64,000 bases of DNA from CAZGSN01 sp964371655 (lineage in GTDB: Bacteria; Desulfobacterota; Binatia; HRBIN30): positions 1 to 64,000 of the forward strand of contig CAYJOD010000015.1 of NCBI GenBank assembly GCA_964371655.1, written 5' to 3'. This document shows positions 12,583 through 20,600 of this stretch, piece after piece. A program made the position numbers and the translations under genes. Within the stretch, counting starts at the first letter, position 1. Every line of letters begins with the position of its first letter. The notes beneath the pieces are model-generated. The model had not been told where the DNA came from and did no database searches. It saw nothing but the letters and a program-made list of their open reading frames with translations.

Positions 12583-12924
12583 GTGAATATAGGTGAAGAT
12601 GGACGACCCAATGCAGGGGCGTTTGTTGATCACGGACCAGGCATGTCGGTGGATTGGGAAAGATATTCCACGGCAGAGGAATCGCTCGCACGCGCGAAAA
12701 AACCAGCCAAGAATGGAATAGTCCGCTTCGTAACCCAAGAAGTCCGCGCGATAGATAGCCTCACTGTAGAACATAGGCCTAGCTGGAAAGAGCAGAATCG
12801 CGCACACTCGGAGATATTAGGCGACAAGAGGACCAATCCAGAAGTCCGAGTCGCCTTGCGTCGGGCGGCAAGATGGGCGATCCCCTATTCTGGCGCCTTC
12901 ACATCGCCCCTGCGCGAAGATTAG
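12583..12924 (+). CDS. Conserved hypothetical protein (GMSVDW family), third gene of a three-gene module
   Basis: The product contains GMSVDWERYST, NGIVRF, a VRAIDSLTVEHRP strand and NRAHSEILGDK, matching a family I recall as GMSxDWxxYST...NRAHS, function unknown. The only canonical start is GTG 12583, giving 113 aa. However, the frame is open upstream to 12487, and residues there (SDALFLRVHYV) look like the family's N-terminus. In-frame upstream codons are only ATT (12544), ATA (12520) and CTG (12502). GGAG sits just before the ATT, so a rare start codon is possible. It lies 59 bp after the preceding gene and probably shares its transcript. Confidence 0.7.
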   Translation: MNIGEDGRPNAGAFVDHGPGMSVDWERYSTAEESLARAKKPAKNGIVRFVTQEVRAIDSLTVEHRPSWKEQNRAHSEILGDKRTNPEVRVALRRAARWAIPYSGAFTSPLRED

Positions 12925-12961
12925 GCTTACCAACGCCCAGCCTTCCGCGTCGAGTCCGCTC

Positions 12962-13153
12962 CTATGGGTTCGACGCGTTGTCCGGCGCTGTCAGTCCAAG
13001 CATCACCAACCACGACGAAACACCCAACCCGCGCTTCCGCGCCTTTGCGACGAGGATCGCCTTCTCTTCTTCGGTCACGCGTACCGGGATAGAGGCCGTT
13101 TTCCCCATCCCCGATTTCGCCGCCTTCTTTTTCCTAGTCGCTTTCCGCTCCAT
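12962..13153 (-). CDS. Small ribbon-helix-helix-like DNA-binding protein
   Basis: A 63-aa protein beginning MERKATRKKKAAKSG, with a basic tail followed by ASIPVRVTEEEKAILVAKA and a second helix (LGVSSWLVMLGL). The layout of basic arm, one beta strand (IPVRVTE) and two helices is that of CopG/Arc or mobilisation-type ribbon-helix-helix proteins. A longer frame exists upstream, but it crosses the divergent promoter region and the start of the transposase, so the ATG at 13153 is preferred. It is divergent from the SWIM transposase and could repress the shared promoter region. Confidence 0.65.
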   Translation of the reverse strand: MERKATRKKKAAKSGMGKTASIPVRVTEEEKAILVAKARKRGLGVSSWLVMLGLTAPDNASNP

Positions 13154-13160
13154 GCCGCCA

Positions 13161-13188
13161 TGTATATACGAAAGAAATACTGAGTCAA
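13161..13188 (-). promoter_or_regulatory. Putative sigma70-type promoter for the ribbon-helix-helix gene
   Basis: On the minus strand, TTGACT (13188-13183) and TATACA (13166-13161) are spaced by 16 bp. The predicted start of transcription would fall at or next to the ATG at 13153, implying a leaderless or nearly leaderless message. The -10 overlaps one of two TGTATATACG copies. Confidence 0.45.
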
Positions 13189-13202
13189 CACGCGCTTTCC
13201 TA

Positions 13203-13231
13203 TTGACTTGTATATACGCCGTATGTACTAT
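13203..13231 (+). promoter_or_regulatory. Putative sigma70-type promoter for the SWIM transposase
   Basis: TTGACT (13203-13208) and TACTAT (13226-13231) are spaced by 17 bp, upstream of the ATG at 13238. TGTATATACG at 13209-13218 repeats the sequence at 13161-13170 and could be an operator between the two divergent genes. Confidence 0.45.
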
Positions 13232-13237
13232 GCGGAT

Positions 13238-14557
13238 ATGGCGAACGAACCAACCAACGCACGGGAACAGCGCGGCCTCGTTATCGCAGCAACCACCAAG
13301 ATCACGCAACGCGGTAGCGAAACGTGGATCGTCCCGTCCCAATCACTCAATGGAAAATATACAGTCACTATCACGTCGGAAGGCAAGGAATGCACCTGCC
13401 CCGACTTCGAACTCCACCAACAACCTTGCAAACACATTTTCGCCGTGCAGTACGTCCTCTTCCGTGAACAAGTAACCGAGACCAAGCCAGACGGCACAGT
13501 CCAAACCACCACAACGGAAGCGGCCAAGGTCCGCGTAACTTACGGTCAAGACTGGCCGGCCTACAACAAGGCGCAGACGACGGAGAAAGAGCACTTCTGC
13601 CGACTTCTCCGCGATCTCGTCGCCAACGTTCCAACACCGGAACAAGGCGGCGCGGGCCGTCGCATCATCCGTAGACCCGACATGGTCTTTGCGGCAGCCT
13701 TCAAAGTCTACTCAGGTTTCAGTGGTCGCCGCTTCCAGACTGATATGCGTCAAGCGAAGGACCAATGCTTGGTCGAACAATCTCCGTGCTACAACAGCAT
13801 CTTCAAGGCGATGGCCCTGGAAGAGTTGACGCCAATCCTCCACGACCTGATTGCACTCAGCGCGAAGCCGCTGGCGGCCATCGAAACTCAGTTCGCGGTC
13901 GATCGCACGGGACTCGGAACGGAGAGCTTCTACAACCACTACAGCGCGAAGTACGGGCACAACCAATACTCGCGCGACTACCTGAAGCTCCATGCGCTCG
14001 TCGGAACCAAGACGAACGTCATCGCCGCGGCGAGAATCACCGACCGCGACGGAGCCGACTACAACGAATTCAAGCCGCTCATCGACGCGGGCGCCCAGAG
14101 CTTCAACATCGAAGAGGTAAGCGCGGACAAAGCCTACAGCGGGCGCACCAACATGGCAGCGGCGGAAGCAATCGGAGCGGTGCCCTACATCGCCTTCAAA
14201 CGTAACTCAAAGGCTGACTCTCCGTACAGCAAGCCGAGTGCGGTGTGGACCAAGATGTTCCACCTATTCAGCCTGAACCGTGACGAGTTCCTTGAGCACT
14301 ACCACCGCCGCTCCAATGCCGAGACGACGTTCTCGATGCTCAAGCGCGTCATCGGCGACACGTTGCGCAGCAAGACGCCAGTTGCCAGAATCAATGAGGC
14401 GTTGTTAATGGTCCTGTGTCACAACATCCGCTGCCTGATTCACGAAGCCTACGAACTGGGACTCATTCCGACTATTGAAAAGCTCTGCCCAGCAATTCAG
14501 GGAGCAACGAAGGCGATCGAAAGTGCGTCACATCAATTGCCGGCTTTTTCGAATTGA
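13238..14557 (+). CDS. DDE transposase with N-terminal SWIM zinc finger
   Basis: A 439-aa protein. The N-terminus has a SWIM-type zinc finger, CTCPDFELHQQPCKHIFAV, with Cys52, Cys54, Cys64 and His66. The rest is an IS4/IS5/IS1182-like DDE transposase: FAVDRTG (Asp222), VSADKAYSG (Asp297) and YHRRSNAETTFSMLKR (Glu362), then ALLMVLCHNIRCLI. The ATG at 13238 is chosen over an upstream in-frame TTG because the latter overlaps the promoter. I could not find convincing terminal inverted repeats, so element ends are undefined. The catalytic triad is present and the frame is intact, so it may be active. Confidence 0.88.
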   Translation: MANEPTNAREQRGLVIAATTKITQRGSETWIVPSQSLNGKYTVTITSEGKECTCPDFELHQQPCKHIFAVQYVLFREQVTETKPDGTVQTTTTEAAKVRVTYGQDWPAYNKAQTTEKEHFCRLLRDLVANVPTPEQGGAGRRIIRRPDMVFAAAFKVYSGFSGRRFQTDMRQAKDQCLVEQSPCYNSIFKAMALEELTPILHDLIALSAKPLAAIETQFAVDRTGLGTESFYNHYSAKYGHNQYSRDYLKLHALVGTKTNVIAAARITDRDGADYNEFKPLIDAGAQSFNIEEVSADKAYSGRTNMAAAEAIGAVPYIAFKRNSKADSPYSKPSAVWTKMFHLFSLNRDEFLEHYHRRSNAETTFSMLKRVIGDTLRSKTPVARINEALLMVLCHNIRCLIHEAYELGLIPTIEKLCPAIQGATKAIESASHQLPAFSN

Positions 14558-14570
14558 TAGGCAAAGCCCC

Positions 14571-14632
14571 CTCACCCTAACCCTCGCCCGCGCCGGAAGT
14601 GGCGCGGGCGGGAGCTGGCCTTGAGATCCAAC
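14571..14632. repeat. Dispersed CCCTCACCCTAACCCTC palindrome
   Basis: CCCTCACCCTAACCCTCGCC is followed by a GCCCGCGCC / GGCGCGGGC stem and GGGAGCTGGCCTTGA. The same arrangement is at 36131-36195, and it is related to the CTCTCCCGC palindromes. Confidence 0.75.
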
Positions 14633-14675
14633 TAGGAAAGCTTCGCGCCGCGACAAGATCTTGAACGTCAGTAGT

Positions 14676-14832
14676 ACAGAGGCACAGAGAAGAAGAATGT
14701 GATCAATGCTTGAAGCCGATCATTCCTACGGGGACCATGACACGTTGTTGCGGCGATCGCCGTCTTGCATCTAATGAAATTCGTTGTGTGGCTTGGATTG
14801 CTCTGTGTCTCTGTGCCTCTGTGGTGAGAAAT
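14676..14832. repeat. CAGAGGCACAGAGA inverted repeat pair
   Basis: CAGAGGCACAGAGA at about 14677-14690 is matched by TCTCTGTGCCTCTG at 14808-14821, followed by TGGTGAGAAAT. This is the same word family found at 52258, 55128 and 60967. Confidence 0.75.
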
Positions 14833-14994
14833 CCGGGCTAACGCCAAGAGGAATTGTAGCCGCGCTCGCCGAGAGCGTGGGCTAAGGCGTTTGCCATTCC
14901 GTCCGGCGGCCACCGCCCGTCGACGGTGGCTACGTTCCCTTCGTGGCCCTGGGCTGGAGCGTCTACCCAGGGCTTCGGGCTGGGGTTGCGGCGG

Positions 14995-17433
14995 TCACGG
15001 GCAGCCGCCCATGAACCTGTCTACGCACTGCGCCGCTTCGCCGAGCGATACCGATCCCGACAGGTTGGCGTCGACGACCGGGCAGCCGCGCGTGGGATCG
15101 GTCGGGTCGCAGAACGGTTGGCCGAGGAACATGTTCACGCACTTGATGACTTCGCCGATCGTTACGTCGCCGCTGCCGTCGCAATCGCCGCTGCAGTTGG
15201 TGACGATGATCTGCCCCGGGACGCCAGCCACAGGGGCGATGGGATTCCCAGCGGGATCGCTCGCTGCCGGAACGTTGCTCAACGACAGGATCCCGGGCGC
15301 GGCACTCGGAGCAATCGTGAAGCGGGACGTGTACAGCAATCCGTCCACGAGCGGATAGGCATTGCCGCCGACCTGCATCTGCTCGATCCCAGCGCCGCCG
15401 CTATGACTCAGTTGCTTAGCGTAAGGTGCCGCCGCCAGCATCGGATGGATGACGGCATCACTCATTATGAGCTTGCCAGCATCAAAGCCGACCACATCTG
15501 CGGTCGCGGCGATCGCGGCACCGTTGCACGTCAAGGTCGTCGGCACACAGGCGATGCCGCCCGGCCGTCCTACACCTGTACCGAGATCCACCCACGGCAG
15601 TGACGCCGGGGGCAACGTAGCGGTCGGCGTTCTCGTCGGCGTCGACGTCGGTGTGGCCGTCGGGCTCTGTGTCGACGCGGTGATCGCCGTGTTCGTCTGA
15701 GTGCGAGTCGGCGTGTTCGTCGGGGTGCTCGTTGCGGTGTGAGTCGGCGTGTGCGTCGTGGTGCGAGTCGGGGTGCGAGTCGGCGTGTTCGTCAGTGCGG
15801 CGGTTGCCGTGTTCGTCGGGGTACGTGTCGGCGTGTTCGTCGGGGTACGAGTCGGTGTGCTTGTTGGGGTGAGAGTTGGCGTGTTCGTCAGCGCGGCACT
15901 CGGCGTGCTTGTCGGCGTTCGCGTCGGTGTGTTCGTCGGAGTGTGAGTCGGCGTGCTCGTCGGGGTGTGAGTCGCCGTGTTCGTGGGTGTCCGAGTCGGC
16001 GTGCTCGTTTGGGTACGGGTCGACGTGTGAGTGGGTGTCGCTGACGGCGTCGGCGTGTTGGGGTTCTCGAAGGTCAACGCCGCGGGCGCGTAGTAGTAGC
16101 GGGTGTGGGTGCCGTCGCTGGTCTCGGCGTAGACGTACACCGTTGCGCCGGCGGACATTCCCGAAGTGTCCCACGCCACGGTGTTCTGGACGAAGCTGGC
16201 ACCGGTGGCGGCGTGGTTCTGCACACCGCCGATGACGCCGATGTCGTTGCCGTTGTACGGATTGCGGTCGATGTCGGCATGCAGCGTGACGCTGCTCGCA
16301 TCGTCATAGTCGAGCACGGCGTAGCGCAGGTTGAGGCTCGTGCCGATGGTCACGTTATGGCTGCTGTGGCTCAGGGGCGACCCGCCTTGCAGCACCTGGA
16401 GATCGCCGATGTTCGGCCACGTGGCCGCGCTCCAGGTCAGACTCTGGCGCGCGCCGGCGCCGCCGATCGCCGCGTCGACATTCAGCCCAGCGCGAACCGC
16501 ATCGCCGCCGCCCACGGGCGTATCGACGCTGGAGCGGACGCCGTTGCCGTCGAGGCGACTATAATAGAAGCCGGTATGGGCGCCGGCGGTTTCGTAGGCG
16601 TTGAACCAGGCGGCGCGCTCGGGGGCGTCCATCACCGCCTCACCGTTGTTGACTGGGTTATTCGGGTCGATGCTCCCTTGGTACATGAGATAGATGTTGC
16701 GGTGGTTGGGGTAGGGCGCGAGGGCTACGTCGTAATATCCGCCGGCCATGTTGCCCCACAGCCGGTGATAGGCGCCGCTGACCGCCTCGCCCGTAGGAGA
16801 TTCGTAGTTCTGCCAATAGTTGTCGGCGAAGATGACATTCTTGAAGAGCGCCGCCGGGGTATCGATGACTGCGGGCAAGGGAGACGGCGGCTGTGGGTCG
16901 CTGGCCGTGAGCGGGTGCGGATCCAGCAGCGTCACCTGGTCGACGACGACGCCGCGTTCTCCAAGCAAGCGGGCGAGCTCGGCGACCAAACCGCCGCCGC
17001 GACTGTGGCCCATCAGGTGGATCGGCAGCTCGGCCAAGGGTCGCTTACCATTCTGGCCGGTGACGATCTTGTCCACGACCACGGCGGCAACGGCCTGGCT
17101 GGACGGACCGCCGGTGAGGTGGTTGGCGACCGTGGACCAGTCGAGCACGATCAAGATTTCCCCGGTGCTCTTGGCGGCGAGATCGACGTTCCATGGATTG
17201 CACGTGGCCACCAGGCTGGCGCCCGACTTGGTGACCGTGATGGTGCCGTAGCTCTGCTCGTTGCCCAGGTAGTTGGTCGCCACGGCGTCGCGCATGGAGG
17301 CGAGCCACGCCGGGGTGCCGGCGAGACTCGGGTTCCAGCCGTGGGTGATGATCGTCACGCCGTCGGCCCGCACCGTCTCGGCGTTGCAGAGCAGCAGAAA
17401 GATCGCGAGCAAGACGCTTCCGCAGGCTTTCAT
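14995..17433 (-). CDS. Secreted alpha/beta hydrolase with cohesin-like and dockerin-like tail
   Basis: An 812-aa exoprotein. A signal peptide (about 1-23, MKACGSVLLAIFLLLCNAETVRA) precedes a lipase-type alpha/beta hydrolase with ITHGW near 28-32 and GHSRGG at 142-147 (nucleophile Ser144). A beta domain follows with the phrase DxDRNPYNGNDIGVIG, then a long Thr/Pro linker. The C-terminal ~210 residues (from LPWVDLGTGVGRPGG) look cohesin-like and end in two Asp/Cys-rich calcium loops (CSGDCDGSGDVTIGEVI; DANLSGSVSLGEAA). The start is taken from the paralog at 47097-49580, which begins MKTLRYVLPA; a GTG/ATG 63 bp upstream is the alternative. Substrate unknown. Confidence 0.82.
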   Translation of the reverse strand: MKACGSVLLAIFLLLCNAETVRADGVTIITHGWNPSLAGTPAWLASMRDAVATNYLGNEQSYGTITVTKSGASLVATCNPWNVDLAAKSTGEILIVLDWSTVANHLTGGPSSQAVAAVVVDKIVTGQNGKRPLAELPIHLMGHSRGGGLVAELARLLGERGVVVDQVTLLDPHPLTASDPQPPSPLPAVIDTPAALFKNVIFADNYWQNYESPTGEAVSGAYHRLWGNMAGGYYDVALAPYPNHRNIYLMYQGSIDPNNPVNNGEAVMDAPERAAWFNAYETAGAHTGFYYSRLDGNGVRSSVDTPVGGGDAVRAGLNVDAAIGGAGARQSLTWSAATWPNIGDLQVLQGGSPLSHSSHNVTIGTSLNLRYAVLDYDDASSVTLHADIDRNPYNGNDIGVIGGVQNHAATGASFVQNTVAWDTSGMSAGATVYVYAETSDGTHTRYYYAPAALTFENPNTPTPSATPTHTSTRTQTSTPTRTPTNTATHTPTSTPTHTPTNTPTRTPTSTPSAALTNTPTLTPTSTPTRTPTNTPTRTPTNTATAALTNTPTRTPTRTTTHTPTHTATSTPTNTPTRTQTNTAITASTQSPTATPTSTPTRTPTATLPPASLPWVDLGTGVGRPGGIACVPTTLTCNGAAIAATADVVGFDAGKLIMSDAVIHPMLAAAPYAKQLSHSGGAGIEQMQVGGNAYPLVDGLLYTSRFTIAPSAAPGILSLSNVPAASDPAGNPIAPVAGVPGQIIVTNCSGDCDGSGDVTIGEVIKCVNMFLGQPFCDPTDPTRGCPVVDANLSGSVSLGEAAQCVDRFMGGCP

Positions 17434-17524
17434 CGCGTTTTGGAACGGAAAGACTTCCTTCGAAGCGTGTCGGATTTGTCCCGACGAATTCATCACCTCA
17501 ATCCCCGTATGTCCGGCTTCTGAT

Positions 17525-17565
17525 TGGCCTTATCCGCGTTCATCAGCGTCCATCCGTGGTTCCAA
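17525..17565. repeat. Dispersed repeat word (TTCATCAGCGTCCATCCGTGG)
   Basis: CGCGTTCATCAGCGTCCATC-CGTGGTTCCA lies between the hydrolase start and the giant gene's stop. A fragment (CATCCGCGGTTCCA) also occurs at about 5419. Confidence 0.5.
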
Positions 17566-17603
17566 CTGACTTCTTCTGACTCGGGACACTCGTGTCGCGG
17601 CGC

Positions 17604-20600
17604 TCACTGACAGCCTCCCAAGAACATACTCACGCACTGCGCTGCCTCGCCGAGCGAAACGGTTCCGGACAGGTTGGCATCGGCCACCGGGCAGCCGCGC
17701 GCTGCGTCGGTCGGGTCGCAGAAGGGTTGGCCTAGGAACATGTTCACGCACTTGATGACTTCGCCGATCGTCACTTCGCCATTGCCGTTGCAGTCGGCGC
17801 TGCAGGTGGTGACGATGATCTGCCCCGGTGCGCCGGCCACAGGGGCGATGGGATTCCCGGCGGGATCGGTTGCTTCCGGAACGTTGGTCAATGGCAGCAG
17901 CCCCGGCACGGCACTTGGAGCGATCGTAAAGCGCGAGGTGTACAGCAATCCGTCCACGAGCGGATAGGCATTGCCGCCGACCTCCATCTGCTCGACCCCG
18001 GCGCCGCCGTTATGACTCAGTTGTTTGGTGTAGGGTGCTGCTGCCAGCATCGGATGGATCACGGCATCACTCATCGCGAGCTTGCCTGCATCAAAGCCGA
18101 TCGTGTTGCTGGTCGCGGCGATCTCGGCGCCGTTGCGTATCAGGGTCGTCGGCACGCAGGCGATGCCGCCTGGCCGTCCCACGCCTGTGCCCAGATCCAC
18201 CCACGGCAGTGTCGTCGGCAGTGCTGTGTTGGTCGGTGTCGCCGTCGGTGTTGCGCTCGGGCTCTGCGTTTGCGTCGGGGTGATCGTATGGGTTGGGGTG
18301 GAGGTGGACGTGTTGGTTGCAGTTTCAGTCGGCGTCGCCGTTGCCGTCTGTGTTGGCGTTGCTGTTGGGGTGTCCGTCGACGTGGCGGTCGGGGTCTCTG
18401 TTGGCGTTGGGGTCGCTTGGACGGCCACCGCCCAGAGCTCGCGGCCGACCGCGCTGTCCGCTGCGGCCAAGAAGAGCGTGGCGCCCACCTGTGTGAAATG
18501 ATCCGGGCTCGACGAACCCGCACTACACCAGAGGTTGCGGACCAAGGCGGTGCCGGCCGCCGTGCCGTCAGTCGTCCACATCTCCTGCCCGTGTGTGCCG
18601 TCGTCGGCTGTGAAATACAGCGCGCCGCCGGCGTCGGTGAGAGAAGATGGTGAGGAATCATTCGCTCCGGGGTTGATGTCCTTCACCAAGACGGTGCCGG
18701 CCTCGGTGCCGTCGCTCTTCCACAGCTCGTAGCCGTGGGTGCCGTCGTCGGCTTGGAAATACAGCGTGCTGCCCACGGCGGTAAAATCGTAGGGAGTGGA
18801 CCCATTCGAGCCTGGGTTGATGTCCTTCAGCAGGACGGTGCCGGCCTCGGTGCCGTCGCTCTTCCACAGNNNNNNNNNNNNNNNNNNNNNNNNNNNNNNN
18901 NNNNNNNNNNNNNNNNNNNNNNNNNNNNNNNNNNNNNNNNNNNNNNNNNNNNNNNNNNNNNNNNNNNNNAGCAGGACGGTGCCGGCCTCGGTGCCGTCGC
19001 TCTTCCACAGCTCGCGGCCGTGCGTCGCGTCGTCGGCCTGGAAATACAGCGTGCCGCCGACGACGGTAAGATTTTCGGGCCAGGAATCACCCGATCCGAG
19101 GTTGATGTCCTTCAGCAGGACGGTGCCGGCCTCGGTGCCGTCGCTCTTCCACAGCTCGCGGCCGTGCGCCGCGTCGCTGGCCTTGAAATACAGCGTGCTG
19201 CCCACTGCGGTGAGGTAGTCGGTGTCGGAACCACCCGAGCCGAGGCTGACGTCCTTCACCAAGACAGTGCCGGCCTCGGTCCCGTCGCTCTTCCACAACT
19301 CGGTCCCGTGGGTGCCGTCGTCCGCCGCGAAAAACAGAGTGCCACCCACGTCCGTGATGTTGCTGAGCCAGGACGAATCCGAGCCGGGGTTGATGTCCTT
19401 GACCAAGACGGTACCGGCCTCGGTGCCATCGCTCTTCCACAGCTCCTGCCCGTGGGTTCCGTCGTCGGCCGCGAAATACAGGGTGCCGCCCACCGTGGTC
19501 AGAAGATCGGGCGAGGAATCATTCACGCCGGGGTTGATGTCTTTGACCAAGACGGTACCGGCCTCGGTGCCGTCGCTCTTCCACAGCTCGTAGCCGGTGG
19601 TCCCATCGTCGGCCGCGAAATACAGGGTGCTGCCCACCGAGGTCAGAAAGTCGGGCCAGGAATCATTCGCGCCGAGGTTGATGTCCTTGACCAGGACGGT
19701 GCCGCCTTCGGTGCCGTCACTCTTCCACAGCTCTTGCCCGTGGGTGTCGTCGTCGGCCGTGAAATAGAGCGTGGCCCCCATGGCAGTGAGTTGGTCGGGG
19801 GACGAATCAGCCGTGCCAGGGTTGATGTCCTCGACCAAGACGGTCCCGGCCTCGGTGCCGTCACTCGTCCACAGCTCGATGCCGTGGGTCCCGTCGTTGG
19901 CCTGGAAATACAGAGTGCTGCCGACGGCGGTGAGATAGTCGGGAGAGGAATCATTCGCGCCGGGGTTGATGTCCTTGACCAGGACGGTGCCCGCGTCGGT
20001 GCCGTCGCTCTTCCACAGCTCCCCTCCGTTGGTCTCGTCGCGAGCCTGGAAATACAGGTTGTCGCCCACGGCGGTGAGATATTCGGGCCAGGAACCATTC
20101 GCGCCGGGGTTGATGTCCTTGACCAGGACGGTGCCGGCCTCGGTGCCGTCGCTCTTCCACAGCTCCCCTCCGTTGGTCTCGTCGCGAGCCTGGAAATACA
20201 GGTTGTCGCCCACGGCGGTGAGATATTCGGGCCAGGAACTATTTGCGCCGGGGTTGATGTCCTTGACCAGGACGGTGCCGGCCTCGGTGCCGTCGCTTTT
20301 CCACAGCTCTCCTCCATTGGTCCCGTCGTCGGCCTGGAAATACAGAGTGCTGCCCACGGCGGTAAGATTGTAGGCGGAGGCCCAATTGGCGCCAGGGTTG
20401 ATGTCCTTGACCAGAACGGTGCCGGCCTCGGTGCCGTCGCTCTTCCAGAGCTCTCCTCCGTTGGTCTCGTCGTAGGCCGTGAAATACAGGGTGCCACCCA
20501 CGGCGGTCAGATAGTCGGGGTCAGAACCATGCGTGCCAGGGTTGATGTCCCTCACCAGCGTGGTGCCGGCGTCGGTCCCATCGCTCGTCCACAGCTCCGT

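Larger units (their letters stand above)
14558..14994. other. Intergenic region built of dispersed repeats
   Basis: About 435 bp between the convergent transposase and hydrolase genes. It contains two repeat elements (14571-14632 and 14676-14832), and I see no coding or RNA gene. Confidence 0.65.

Noticed and set aside
12900..14660. Terminal inverted repeats for an IS carrying the SWIM transposase
   Set aside because: I compared sequence outside the two genes and saw no convincing inverted ends or target-site duplication. The nearby palindromes belong to dispersed families.
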